Shown here: positions 42,842 to 51,675 of the stretch, in pieces
Position numbering within the stretch: the stretch's first letter is position 1
Layout of the letters: every line of letters starts with the position of its first letter
Source of the DNA: Pseudoalteromonas sp. '520P1 No. 423'
GTDB lineage: Bacteria > Pseudomonadota > Gammaproteobacteria > Enterobacterales > Alteromonadaceae
Direction: 5' to 3'
DNA: 64,000 nucleotides
Assembly: GCF_001269985.1 (NCBI RefSeq)
Contig: NZ_BBZB01000002.1
Span: 620,001 to 684,000 of the forward strand
Position numbers and translations under genes: made by a program
Notes under the pieces: generated by a model
Seen by the model: the letters and a program-made list of their open reading frames with translations, nothing else
Databases searched by the model: none
What the model was told of the DNA's origin: nothing

Positions 42842-44851
42842 TTAATTGTAATTAATCATATAATCTTTTTCTAATAATTCAGTGATAAATTGACTCGGCT
42901 TTTTTATGTCACTTAATAGATGTACTGTGTGTTTTGTTCTAGTAATAGCGACATAAAATAGTCGTCGCTCTTCAGCATGCTGAAATTCTTCCGCTTTAGG
43001 CAGTAAACAATCTAATAATGGGGGAATTGGCTTTTGTGATGGGAAACCATATTTACCTTTATTGAGGCCTAATATAATCACATGATCAGACTCTTTACCC
43101 TTACTGGCATGAAAAGTATCTGTTTTTATATCTAAGTTTTTAAATTTAACGTTTAACTGATTTAAATTATGTCTATTAGGTAAATTAAACTTATATCGCG
43201 ATAGAATATAAACAGACTGCTTAGATGACTTACTATCATTAATGTCTGCTAATACATGACTTAATTTATCTTCACTGTCACCTTGATGTAATGTAACTCT
43301 TGGCTCGTTAACTTGGGTATGTGTGAGAATTTCTTTATGTAATTGACGCGGGTTTTGCATTACAAATTTACTGGAAAAATCACTAATACTATTATTAAAT
43401 CGAAAGGTTTTATCTAAAGCTGTGATTTGGGTTGCCCCAAAGTAACTTGCAAATTGCGTTGTTAAACTAATATCTGCTCCTGTAAATCTATAAATTGCTT
43501 GCCAGTCATCGCCTACACAAAATAGGGAAGAACCTGATACTTGCGTTTTTAATGCTTTAATTAGCCTGGCTCTAGGTTCTGAAATATCTTGAAATTCATC
43601 TACTAATATATGTTTCCAGTTTGATTTAAACCGGTTTGATTCGACGTATTGAATTGCCTTGATGATCATATCTTCAAAGTCTATTTCGTTACAGTCTAAA
43701 AGGTGTTTTTGATAAAGTTGATATATAGGTGATAATAATTCAAGCTCAGATTTTATTTGGCTTTGATCTTTATTTTTTGACAATCGATGCTGGAATTGTT
43801 GTTTATCAAATAGCGCTAATTTATATAAGCCGATCAATTGACTTAAATTTTTAGAAATTTCTTCAATATTGCCATCTAAATCTTTATTCGAGTTTAGATA
43901 TGCTTGAGAATAACTTTGAACCTTTAACTTGAAATCACTTTGAGCCAGTAATAGTTTAAATTGAGCTTGGGTCCAGTTTTGTTTATTAGTTTCATTGGAT
44001 GCAAGTTCACTAATATTTGGTGATTTAGATTCGACCGATGTAATAATATTTAAACCTAAACTATGAAATGTATTTACTCTAATTGATGAAAGGTTTAGTT
44101 TTTCTTTAATACGAACTTTCATTTCGTCAGCAGCTTGTTTACCAAACGCAAGTAATAAAAAGTCAGATTCTTTCGCTTGAACACTTTTCAATAAATAACC
44201 AACACGGCCTATCATAGTACTTGTTTTACCAGTACCTGCACCGGCTAAAATTAAGTTGTTTTGTTCATCAGTAATACAAGAAGTTTGTTGTCTATCAGTT
44301 AAAGGATTTGATTCAATTGATTGAAAGTAATCTAAATAAACTGCTTTTTGTCTATCTATATAGTTTTTTTGAAAAGCAGCTAAATGCTGTTCACTCCAGC
44401 TTACAACTAATTGTAAAAACTTTAATGATTTATGAATCGATTCATCAAAAGAGAATAATGCAATATCTTTAGGCCATAACTTCAGCTGTTTAATGGCCTT
44501 ATTTTGGATATTAGTAAATGTATTTTTGCGTAAATAACCTTGACTCATTTTTGCTTTAATCGCATTAGCTAAATGAATTAATGCGGCTTTATTTATTTTA
44601 CCCCATTGATCTAATATATTGGTTATTGCATTGCTTGCTGTATTTTTTGAAAGCCAGTTATAATGATATTGAATGTCATTAGCTTGCCAATTAAGACTCG
44701 AAAAAAAGAAATGAGATTCAATATATGGAAACGTCTCAAAGTCGGGCCAATTTATGAGTGTATTATCTAGCAAAACACCTTGAGTGCCAATTTCTAATGA
44801 AGCATGATTTTTAATGAAAAATTTACTAAGCCAATACCGCTTTAATTGCAT
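42842..44851 (-). CDS. helD: HelD-like DNA helicase IV
   Basis: A 669-residue superfamily 1 helicase close in length to E. coli helicase IV (684). It has the HelD-type N-terminal region (about 1-185), motif I ILAGAGTGKTSTM (about 203), LLLAFGKQAADEMKVRI, NTFHSLGLNII, motif II ILVDEFQDIS (about 418), FCVGDDWQAIYRFTGADIS, TFHASKGKESDHVIILGL and RLFYVAITRTKH. These follow the E. coli protein in order. HelD works on single-stranded DNA in recombination and repair. REP repeat E lies just upstream of its start. Confidence 0.9.
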   Translation of the reverse strand: MQLKRYWLSKFFIKNHASLEIGTQGVLLDNTLINWPDFETFPYIESHFFFSSLNWQANDIQYHYNWLSKNTASNAITNILDQWGKINKAALIHLANAIKAKMSQGYLRKNTFTNIQNKAIKQLKLWPKDIALFSFDESIHKSLKFLQLVVSWSEQHLAAFQKNYIDRQKAVYLDYFQSIESNPLTDRQQTSCITDEQNNLILAGAGTGKTSTMIGRVGYLLKSVQAKESDFLLLAFGKQAADEMKVRIKEKLNLSSIRVNTFHSLGLNIITSVESKSPNISELASNETNKQNWTQAQFKLLLAQSDFKLKVQSYSQAYLNSNKDLDGNIEEISKNLSQLIGLYKLALFDKQQFQHRLSKNKDQSQIKSELELLSPIYQLYQKHLLDCNEIDFEDMIIKAIQYVESNRFKSNWKHILVDEFQDISEPRARLIKALKTQVSGSSLFCVGDDWQAIYRFTGADISLTTQFASYFGATQITALDKTFRFNNSISDFSSKFVMQNPRQLHKEILTHTQVNEPRVTLHQGDSEDKLSHVLADINDSKSSKQSVYILSRYKFNLPNRHNLNQLNVKFKNLDIKTDTFHASKGKESDHVIILGLNKGKYGFPSQKPIPPLLDCLLPKAEEFQHAEERRLFYVAITRTKHTVHLLSDIKKPSQFITELLEKDYMINYN

Positions 44852-44893
44852 GAAAACAAACTATAAAGAATAAAAGTAGAGTATAAAACAAAT

Positions 44894-45062
44894 AAAGGGG
44901 TCGGAGTTAATTAATCAAACTTTTGAGTTAAATCTATTAAATAAATTATTCAACTCTCATAAATAGAAGGGAAAAGCATCTAACATGATGTAATTGTCAT
45001 CAAAATCACATTTTAAACTAAAAAATTTAGCTTTAAATAATTTAATTAACTCCGACCCCTTT
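44894..45062. repeat. REP-bounded non-coding element E (MITE-like)
   Basis: A 169-base element with perfect 21-base inverted repeats (44894-44914 and 45042-45062; core GGGGTCGGAGT then TAATTAA) around 127 bases of AT-rich DNA that encode nothing visible and do not resemble the RAYT gene. It lies between helD and a TlpA-like gene, 12 bases beyond the latter's stop. It has the form of a miniature element moved in trans by the RAYT. Confidence 0.88.
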
Positions 45063-45073
45063 TTATTTTTTTA

Positions 45074-45622
45074 TTAGCTGCCGCGTAGTGTTAGGCCAAG
45101 TTCGGTCGAATATCCCATAGAGCGGGCTGATAACTTTAGGTTTTCATCTATTACATAGTAAGTTGGGTATGCTTCTATTTGGTAATTTTGTCGTATTTGA
45201 TGATTTCCCAATAATACGGTAAATGTGATCCCTAAATTATTTGTAAATTCCTTTACTTGTTCTGAGTTATCAAAATCAAGTGCTATGGCGATGGCATTGA
45301 CCGAGCCATCTGAGACTTTGTTTTGTAAGTTAGGCATGCTTATTTTACAAATACTGCACCAAGGCGCAAAAAAATAAACAACGGTTTTTTGATTTTTTAA
45401 TTGGCTTAAATCTAATCTGTTATTTTTGTTATAAGTTTCGTTTAATGAAGTGCTATTTGATAGCTTAGGTTCTTGTTTTTTCTCTTTATTTTCAAGTATA
45501 GGTAACGAAAAATAGGGGGCTGGTAAATCTCCAGATACATCTAATAAAGATGATTCCTTAAACATACTCACAAGATTAAAAATAATAATAGCAGCAACAA
45601 CTTGTATTAAAATACTTTTCAA
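45074..45622 (-). CDS. TlpA-like membrane-anchored thioredoxin
   Basis: A 182-residue protein with an N-terminal membrane anchor (about 4-22), a low-complexity linker (to ~65) and a thioredoxin domain with the redox site APWCSICKISMPNLQNKV and the cis-Pro segment YQIEAYPTYYVID. It would act on the periplasmic side as a disulfide reductase or isomerase, like TlpA/ResA or ScsD; I cannot say which. The start is TTG (45622), chosen because AAGGAAGT precedes it at the right distance. REP element E follows its stop. Confidence 0.8.
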   Translation of the reverse strand: MKSILIQVVAAIIIFNLVSMFKESSLLDVSGDLPAPYFSLPILENKEKKQEPKLSNSTSLNETYNKNNRLDLSQLKNQKTVVYFFAPWCSICKISMPNLQNKVSDGSVNAIAIALDFDNSEQVKEFTNNLGITFTVLLGNHQIRQNYQIEAYPTYYVIDENLKLSARSMGYSTELGLTLRGS

Positions 45623-45797
45623 GCGACTTCCTTATAAATTTCAGTTTGAAATGTTGGTTATTTAAATAGACCGTTAAACAGCTAAATATATTCAAGTCAA
45701 ATTACTTTTATTATTAATAGATTCGGTTAAGTTTGAAAATTTGAACTAATATTATCAAATACCTATTTGGATATACTTTAATTCAATTAAAACTGTA

Positions 45798-46250
45798 TTG
45801 TTAGCTTTAATCGTATACTTAATAACAGCACAAGCTTTTTCATGTGAATTAACAGTTCGTTATGAGCATTACTCACCTAAAAAAGTAAGTGATAAAATGC
45901 AGTGGCATGGTATGGATGTTGATTTTGCCAAGGCATTGTTAGAGCAAGCAGATTGTAAATATCGTTTTGTTGATATGGCGTGGGGTTGAGCAATCGATTA
46001 ATTAAAGCAATGAAAAATCGATATGATGTTAGGGGTTACACATCTTGAAAAACGCAATAAATTTATCACTTTATTGGTCCTCATAGGCAAGAAGTAATAG
46101 TATTGGCAACGTTAGCATTTGAAGCTTTTGTGATCCATTCAAACCCTGTTTATTTTGCTTTGAGTCGAAAAACTGTAAATAAAACATAATTAAATAAACT
46201 GGAAGCTGCTTTTGTTGTATTACAAAAAAGCAGACTTTTAAAGAGATTTT
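45798..46250 (+). pseudogene. decayed periplasmic solute-binding protein (SBP_bac_3)
   Basis: The first 63 codons encode a signal peptide and the start of an amino-acid-type solute-binding protein (CELTVRYEHYSPKKVSDKMQ, GMDVDFAKALLEQADCKYRF, VDMAWG) and then stop. Further pieces in other frames read LKAMKNRYDVMLGVTHLEKR and IGPHRQEVIVLA, which follow the family's order. About half of the usual ~250 residues remain. The gene is dead. Confidence 0.72.
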
Positions 46251-46273
46251 AAAAAAATATCAAAATTAATAGA

Positions 46274-47128
46274 CTAGTCTTCTAAACTAGCTGCAATCGC
46301 TTCTTCTCTATCTTGCATTTCTTCAAATGCGGCTTTAATTTCATCTAATACGGAACCAACATTCGCTGCTTTGGTGCTATGCTCAAATTGACCTGTTAAC
46401 TCATAATCGGCATGTAAATCGCCGGCTTCAAATATCGCCCACATTTCTTCAGCATAATCAGTTTTATCCAGTTCAGGCGCAAATTGGCTATAATAATTTG
46501 TCATGTTTTGTACATCACGCTTAAGCATGGCTTTGGCGTTGTTATTTGCTGCGGCATCTACAGCTTGCGGTAAATCTATGATCACAGGACCATATTCATC
46601 TACCAGTACGTTAAATTCGGATAAATCACCATGAACTAGACCGACACATAACATACGCATTACATATGTCATTACGATTTGATGATCTTCAATTGCTTGG
46701 TCAGCTGGCATTTCTACATCATTCAAACGTGGTGCAACATCACCTTCTTCGTCGGTAATCAACTCCATTAAAAGCACACCGTCATAGCAACCGAATGGCT
46801 CTGGAACACGTACACCAGCATCAGCTATTTTATATAAAGCATCAACTTCAGCATTTTGCCAAATTTCTTCTTGTTGCTTACGGCCAAATTTAGAGCCTTT
46901 TTCCATGGCACGCGCACGACGACTACTTCTTACTTTACGACCTTCATTATATTGTGCTGCTTTTTTAAAACTACGTTTTGTTGCTTCTTTATATACTTTG
47001 GCACAACGTACTTCGTCACCACAGCGTACAGCATATACCGTTGCTTCTTTACCACTCATAAGCTGACTGATAACTTCGTCTACTAAGCCTTCATCAACTA
47101 AAGGCTGGATCCGTTTAGGTGTCTTCAT
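46274..47128 (-). CDS. RIO1-type serine protein kinase (PA4780 family)
   Basis: A 284-residue atypical kinase. It shows the ATP-site region ISQLMSGKEATVYAVRCGDE, the flexible loop RKVRSSRRARAMEKGSKFGR, hinge LLMELITDEEG, catalytic loop VGLVHGDLSEFNVLVDEYG (Asp about 168) and metal-binding IIDLPQAVDA. This matches the RIO1-like kinases widespread in gammaproteobacteria, whose targets are not established. It stands alone between a dead binding-protein gene and the heat-shock genes. The acidic C-terminus (EEMQDREEAIAASLED) is typical. Confidence 0.87.
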   Translation of the reverse strand: MKTPKRIQPLVDEGLVDEVISQLMSGKEATVYAVRCGDEVRCAKVYKEATKRSFKKAAQYNEGRKVRSSRRARAMEKGSKFGRKQQEEIWQNAEVDALYKIADAGVRVPEPFGCYDGVLLMELITDEEGDVAPRLNDVEMPADQAIEDHQIVMTYVMRMLCVGLVHGDLSEFNVLVDEYGPVIIDLPQAVDAAANNNAKAMLKRDVQNMTNYYSQFAPELDKTDYAEEMWAIFEAGDLHADYELTGQFEHSTKAANVGSVLDEIKAAFEEMQDREEAIAASLED

Positions 47129-47231
47129 ACAGTTTTGTTCTTTCTACTTAGCGTTTTAAATTAATAAGTGGAATCATTTTACGTTAATAAAGCTGATTTT
47201 TTAAGAAAAATTTATTTTTTTACTTTTTACC

Positions 47232-47262
47232 CTTGAAAGTGATTTTTTCATACATATATCTT
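47232..47262 (+). promoter_or_regulatory. candidate heat-shock (sigma-32) promoter
   Basis: CTTGAAA at 47232-47238 is an exact sigma-32 -35 element; 13 bases later comes the weaker -10-like stretch ACATATAT. A transcript from here would begin just before the first leader hairpin at 47271. No similar site is seen before the second Hsp20 gene. Confidence 0.5.
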
Positions 47263-47270
47263 TAAACAGA

Positions 47271-47439
47271 GGACGCCGATAGGGTCCCAAAGTAAAACAT
47301 AGTTCCAACCAACTATTTAAAAGTGTACATAAGTTATATAGATAATTTATTACACCAAACAGCTCGTTCATTATGAAGAGCTAAATTTTAAAGATAATTC
47401 AATGTCGAATTATCAATATCGCTCAATGAGGATAATATT
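47271..47439 (+). ncRNA. ROSE-like RNA thermometer leader, copy 1
   Basis: A four-hairpin leader: GGAC-(G)-CC with loop GATA and GG-GTCC (47271-47287); AGCTC/GAGCT (47361-47365, 47378-47382); GATAATTC/GAATTATC (47393-47400, 47407-47414); and TATC-(G)-CTC/GAG-GATA (47417-47434), which buries the ribosome site GAGG. The last hairpin contains UCGCU opposite AGGA with a bulged G, the hallmark of ROSE elements, which melt on heating. The second Hsp20 gene has the same leader with pair-preserving changes. Confidence 0.75.
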
Positions 47440-47880
47440 ATGCGTACAGTAGATTTTTCACCACTTCACCGTTCATTCATCGGCTTTGATCATTTAGCTT
47501 CACTTATCGATGCAGCTAATAGAAACGAAAAGCAATCAGGCTTTCCTCCATATAATATTGAATTACTAGCAGAAAATAAATACAGAATCACAATGGCTGT
47601 AGCAGGTTTTACCGAATCAGAATTAGCAATCGAATCAGAAAACAATACGTTAAAAGTAACAGGCACTAAAGCCAACAAAGCAAAAGTTGAACGTAACTTT
47701 ATTCATCAAGGTATTGCAGAGCGTAATTTTGAACGTAAATTTCAACTAGGCGACCATGTAAAAGTCATTGGTGCAGATATGGAAAATGGTCTGCTTCATA
47801 TCGATTTAGAAAGAGAAATTCCAGAAGCAATGAAACCGCGCCAGATTAAAATTGGTAGTGGTAAATTACTAGAAAGCTAA
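47440..47880 (+). CDS. ibpA: Hsp20 small heat-shock chaperone (IbpA-like), copy 1
   Basis: A 146-residue IbpA-type small heat-shock protein. The N-terminal MRTVDFSPLHRSFIGFDHL, the alpha-crystallin core (about 35-125: YNIELLAENKYRITMAVAGF, GIAERNFERKFQLGDHVKV, ENGLLHIDLEREIPE) and the C-terminal tail with the IxI-type RQIKIG match E. coli IbpA/IbpB. It holds unfolded proteins for DnaK/ClpB. It sits behind a ROSE-like leader and a sigma-32-type promoter and is followed by a paralogue. A 10-bp hairpin (TGAAACTGCA/TGTAGTTTCA, 47913-47940) lies between the two genes and may mark RNA processing. Confidence 0.92.
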   Translation: MRTVDFSPLHRSFIGFDHLASLIDAANRNEKQSGFPPYNIELLAENKYRITMAVAGFTESELAIESENNTLKVTGTKANKAKVERNFIHQGIAERNFERKFQLGDHVKVIGADMENGLLHIDLEREIPEAMKPRQIKIGSGKLLES

Positions 47881-47947
47881 TCGTCTTTAAAACTACAAAA
47901 TTTAAATATTAATGAAACTGCATAATAGTGTGTAGTTTCAGACATCT

Positions 47948-48068
47948 GGATGCCGAAAGGGTCCTATATATAAACAAACGTAAACTAATTGCTCGTTCAT
48001 TATGAAGGGCTACATTTTTAAGGTAATTCAATGTCGAATTATCAATATCGCTCAATGAGGATAATCTT
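47948..48068 (+). ncRNA. ROSE-like RNA thermometer leader, copy 2
   Basis: A shorter version of the copy 1 leader. The first hairpin has GGAT-(G)-CC, loop GAAA (a GNRA tetraloop) and GG-GTCC. The later hairpins are nearly identical to copy 1, with changes that keep pairing: GAGCT becomes GGGCT opposite GCTC, and GATAATTC becomes GGTAATTC opposite GAATTATC. The ribosome-site hairpin is unchanged. These wobble-compatible changes support a selected RNA fold. Confidence 0.72.
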
Positions 48069-48509
48069 ATGCGTACAGTAAACTTTGCTCCATTAAACCG
48101 CTCATTTATCGGCTTTGATCAATTAACTTCTTTAATTGACACTGCGACACGTAATGAAAAACAAACTAGTTCAATTCCTTATAACATCGAATCATTTGAA
48201 GATAGTAAATATCGTATTACATTCGCTGTTGCAGGTTTTAAAGATGCAGAACTGAATATTGAATCTAAAAACAAGACATTAACAGTTAAAGGCACAAAAG
48301 AAACCACTGAAAAAGTAGAGTCTAAATTTGTTCATCAAGGGCTTACTGTGCAAAATTTTGAAAAGTCATTTCAATTAGGCGATCACGTTAAAGTGTTGGC
48401 GGCTAATATTGAAAATGGTCTGTTATTAATCGATTTAGAAAAAGAAATACCCGAAGCGCTTAAACCTCGCCAAATTCAAATCGGCAAAGAGGACTTAGCA
48501 CAGCACTAA
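48069..48509 (+). CDS. Hsp20 small heat-shock chaperone (IbpA-like), copy 2
   Basis: A 146-residue paralogue of the preceding protein with the same length and layout (MRTVNFAPLNRSFIGFDQL, YRITFAVAGFKDAELNIE, ENGLLLIDLEKEIPEALKPR) but many substitutions, so the duplication is not recent. In E. coli the pair IbpA-IbpB is also tandem and works as mixed oligomers; the same may hold here. It has its own ROSE-like leader but no visible separate promoter and ends at a strong terminator. Confidence 0.92.
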   Translation: MRTVNFAPLNRSFIGFDQLTSLIDTATRNEKQTSSIPYNIESFEDSKYRITFAVAGFKDAELNIESKNKTLTVKGTKETTEKVESKFVHQGLTVQNFEKSFQLGDHVKVLAANIENGLLLIDLEKEIPEALKPRQIQIGKEDLAQH

Positions 48510-48548
48510 TTTTAAATTATTTATTTTTCGTTATTCCCCCTGATTTTT

Positions 48549-48575
48549 AAGCCCGATGTATTCGGGCTTTTTTTG
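48549..48575 (+). terminator. intrinsic terminator of the Hsp20 pair
   Basis: AAGCCCGA pairs with TCGGGCTT over a five-base loop and is followed by seven T. It lies 40 bases after the second Hsp20 stop and just before the end of the convergent GH3 gene. Confidence 0.88.
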
Positions 48576-48581
48576 TCTCTA

Positions 48582-50387
48582 CTATATATTAACTGTGACG
48601 GGCAAAGTGCCTTTTGCAGATATTTTACCTGTTAAGACTCTACATAAAGCATTTAACGCTGGGCTTTTAATTAAGTTTGAATTGATATCTACATATGTAT
48701 TGTAGGCGTATGTTGCTAAACAAATATCCGCTACATTTTTAAATTCAGAGATCTCGTATGGCGTTCTTAAACTGACAAAAACTGTTAGTTTATTAAGTTG
48801 CTTGGCAAGTTTTAATAATTCAAAGATTTTTTGTGGACTTGCCACATTGTCACTGATTTTTGAGTTAGCTATTAAATCATCCATTCCACCCATTTCAACT
48901 GCGCTTTGTTTAGGGGAAATATGGCTCCCGATCACAATATCTGCATTTTTGATCTGGTTTTGCGCTTGAAGTAATTCAAAATCTCTCATATTGGTATAAG
49001 TGATCAGTGCTGTATTGCCTAAATGAGATTTTAACATCTGTTCAATTGCAATAGATTTTGTTTTATCAGGCATGATCAAATGAATTTTTTGATTAGCAGT
49101 AATAGGCAGTACATTGCTATCACCACACACTAAGGTAACCGCATCGTCTGCCAGTTGTTGCTCTAGTTGTCGACTTTCTTGTGTAGCAAGAGCCGATTTT
49201 GCTTTATTTATTAAGTCATGAATATCTACATTAAATGCACTATTTAATTCGTGATCTGTTTTAAGCTTTTGAATACGATTAAAAGAAGTTTCAATTTCTT
49301 GTTTATTGAGTTTTTGCTTTTCTACTGCGTCGACTATGGCATCAATCAGTTCATCTAATTTAGCCAAATCTTTTGTATTTCTTATTTTTATTGGCATTAA
49401 GGCAATATCAACGCCTGCTTTAAACGTGTTTATCACTGCATCATGTTCAGTGAAAAAGTCAGATATGCCAGCCATGTCTAACGCATCAGTAATAACAATG
49501 CCTTGATAGTTTAATTCGTTGCGCAATATATCTGTGATCATAATGCGTGACATCGTGGCGGGTTTTAGCATTTTAGCACCAGATTTTGCGATACATTCAC
49601 TATTATCTAATTCTGGATATTGTATATGTGCGGTCATTATCATCGCGGGATTTGAATTTTCGATAATATATTTAAAAGGTGCGATATCCATTTTATATAT
49701 CGTTTTAAGGTCATGTTTGACAACAGGTAAACCTGTATGACTATCAACATCGGTATCGCCATGTCCAGGATAATGCTTTATGGTACTTATGATATTTTTT
49801 TGAAATCCATTGACTTGCGATAATCCAAGTTCAGCAACTAATTGGGGATCTTCGCCGAACGAGCGAACATTTATCACCGGATTATTTGGGTTTGCATTGA
49901 CATCTATTGTGGGTGCGTGATTAACATTAAACCCTAAGTGACTTAAGTCATTTCCTATCACTTCAGCAGTTTTATCTGCATATTTGCAGCCATGTTGGCT
50001 ATAAGTTGCACCAATTGACATATTGCCAGTGAATGCTGTGGTATCTTGTCTATTAGTTCTAAATACGCGACCGCCTTCTTGGTCTACTGAAATCAGTAAA
50101 GGAAATTGATATTCAGACGATGCAGCTGCTTGCTGTAAATCATGGTTCAGTTTGATTATTTGCTCTGTACTTACGAGGTTTTCTGAAAATAAAATTACGC
50201 CACCTAAGTGCGTTTTTTTAATTAAACTTTTAATAGGATCTGGTAATTGTGTTAAAGGTTCACGATCATTGCTTTTTGCAACCGCTTGTTCATTAAAAAA
50301 GCGTAAATCTATCATGAGTTTTTGCGCTATTTGTACTCTTAATGGTACTTTTTGTTGTTTTATTTTACTTTCAGTGACAACTGACAT
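48582..50387 (-). CDS. GH3 beta-N-acetylhexosaminidase, long NagZ-like form
   Basis: A 601-residue glycoside hydrolase family 3 enzyme. The N-terminal catalytic domain (about 1-350) has the NagZ features SVDQEGGRVFRTN, SIGATYS, IKHYPGHGDTDVDSHTGLP (the His-containing loop that supplies the acid/base) and the nucleophile in VITDALDMAGI. A C-terminal alpha/beta domain (about 400-600) follows, as in Gram-positive NagZ types and unlike the ~340-residue E. coli enzyme. No signal peptide is seen, so it is cytoplasmic. It is divergent from anmK, which fits muropeptide recycling: NagZ frees anhydro-MurNAc and AnmK phosphorylates it. Ribosome site AGGACT. Confidence 0.85.
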   Translation of the reverse strand: MSVVTESKIKQQKVPLRVQIAQKLMIDLRFFNEQAVAKSNDREPLTQLPDPIKSLIKKTHLGGVILFSENLVSTEQIIKLNHDLQQAAASSEYQFPLLISVDQEGGRVFRTNRQDTTAFTGNMSIGATYSQHGCKYADKTAEVIGNDLSHLGFNVNHAPTIDVNANPNNPVINVRSFGEDPQLVAELGLSQVNGFQKNIISTIKHYPGHGDTDVDSHTGLPVVKHDLKTIYKMDIAPFKYIIENSNPAMIMTAHIQYPELDNSECIAKSGAKMLKPATMSRIMITDILRNELNYQGIVITDALDMAGISDFFTEHDAVINTFKAGVDIALMPIKIRNTKDLAKLDELIDAIVDAVEKQKLNKQEIETSFNRIQKLKTDHELNSAFNVDIHDLINKAKSALATQESRQLEQQLADDAVTLVCGDSNVLPITANQKIHLIMPDKTKSIAIEQMLKSHLGNTALITYTNMRDFELLQAQNQIKNADIVIGSHISPKQSAVEMGGMDDLIANSKISDNVASPQKIFELLKLAKQLNKLTVFVSLRTPYEISEFKNVADICLATYAYNTYVDINSNLIKSPALNALCRVLTGKISAKGTLPVTVNI

Positions 50388-50472
50388 TTAAAGTCCTGTT
50401 TTTAAAACCATAAACTGGCTAAAATCTAAAGTAGATTTATATTCATCGCTTGCTTTGAGATTGCTATTTTAT

Positions 50473-51627
50473 ATGAAAATGACCAATACAACAGAACCTT
50501 CTACAAACAAATATTATTTAGGCATCATGTCAGGAACCAGCCTTGATGGCATAGATGTCGCTTTGGTTTCAATTTCTAAAGATAATAAAACGACGTTTGT
50601 TGCAGGGGCAGAATTTTCTTTTGATAACAATTTACGTGAAAAAGTACTTACTTTATGTAAAACACAAAATACATCACTGCAAAACTTAGGTGAGATCACA
50701 GTTGAGTTAAGTTTGGCTTATGCTAAAGCCGTTAATCTATTTTTAAGAAATAAAAATATAGATCCAAACCAAATAATTGCGATAGGCTGTCATGGGCAAA
50801 CTGTTTTTCATCAACCTACAGGAAATAGTGCTTTTTCAATGCAATTGGTTGATTCCGCTAAAATAACTGCAAATACTAATATTACAACAGTGACTGATTT
50901 CAGATCTATGGATATCGCTTTAGGTGGTCAAGGTGCACCCTTAGTGCCTTTATTTCATCAAGGTTTAGTATCTCAAATGACAGAAGTTTGCGATGAATCT
51001 TTAGTCTTTTTGAATATAGGCGGAATAGCTAATATTTCAATCGTTAATCCTGCTCCTTTAGTGGGATTTGATACCGGCCCTGGCAATGTTTTACTTGATA
51101 GTTGGGTAGCAAAAGTGACAGGTAAAAGGTTTGATGAAAATGGCGATTTAGCCTCTAAAGGTCAATGTAATTATCAATTACTAGCGTTGCTTAAATGTGA
51201 ACCTTACTTTGATTTAGCTGCACCAAAAAGTACTGGACGTGAGCTGTTTAATTTAGACTGGTTAGAACAAAAATTAACAGAGTACAATCATAAAATATCA
51301 GATGCAGATATTATGGCTACACTTGTGGTTTTAACCTGTGACCCCATAATTGAAGGGATTAATCACTTACCTTTCGGTAGCCTTTTAGTATGCGGAGGTG
51401 GTGCTAAAAATAAAACCATTATGCAATATTTACAAATGGCATTACCCAATTGGCAAGTTAAAGTGACTGATGATATGGGTATAAGTGGTGATTTTATGGA
51501 GGCAATGGCATTTGCTTGGTTAGCCCACAGGTGCATAAATCGATTATCTGGTAATGATCCTCAAGTAACTGGGTCAAGACGTGCTGAAATATGTGGCTCG
51601 GTAACCCGTATATTTAATAGTTTTTAA
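50473..51627 (+). CDS. anmK: anhydro-N-acetylmuramic acid kinase AnmK
   Basis: A ~385-residue kinase that opens the 1,6-anhydro ring of anhydro-MurNAc and forms MurNAc-6-phosphate. The phosphate-binding LGIMSGTSLDGIDVALV, GCHGQTVFHQP, TTVTDFRSMDIALGGQGAPLV, NIGGIANISI, FDTGPGNVLLDSWV and LLVCGGGAKN match the AnmK family in order. The frame opens at 50455; the ATGs at 50473 and 50479 lie closer to the family start, and the true one is uncertain. It is divergent from the NagZ-like gene, and the two act in sequence in cell-wall recycling. Confidence 0.93.
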   Translation: MKMTNTTEPSTNKYYLGIMSGTSLDGIDVALVSISKDNKTTFVAGAEFSFDNNLREKVLTLCKTQNTSLQNLGEITVELSLAYAKAVNLFLRNKNIDPNQIIAIGCHGQTVFHQPTGNSAFSMQLVDSAKITANTNITTVTDFRSMDIALGGQGAPLVPLFHQGLVSQMTEVCDESLVFLNIGGIANISIVNPAPLVGFDTGPGNVLLDSWVAKVTGKRFDENGDLASKGQCNYQLLALLKCEPYFDLAAPKSTGRELFNLDWLEQKLTEYNHKISDADIMATLVVLTCDPIIEGINHLPFGSLLVCGGGAKNKTIMQYLQMALPNWQVKVTDDMGISGDFMEAMAFAWLAHRCINRLSGNDPQVTGSRRAEICGSVTRIFNSF

Positions 51628-51642
51628 AATTAACAATGAGTG

Positions 51643-51665
51643 AAGAAAGCGTTAATCGCTTTCTT
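51643..51665 (+). terminator. hairpin after anmK
   Basis: AAGAAAGCG pairs perfectly with CGCTTTCTT across a five-base loop, 16 bases after the anmK stop. The T run is short, so it may be a modest terminator. Confidence 0.6.
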
Positions 51666-51675
51666 TAGATTCAGT

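Noticed and set aside
42325..44851. A defence island formed by HelD helicase and GNAT
   Set aside because: HelD matches the housekeeping E. coli protein along its whole length and no nuclease, methylase, toxin or integrase is nearby.
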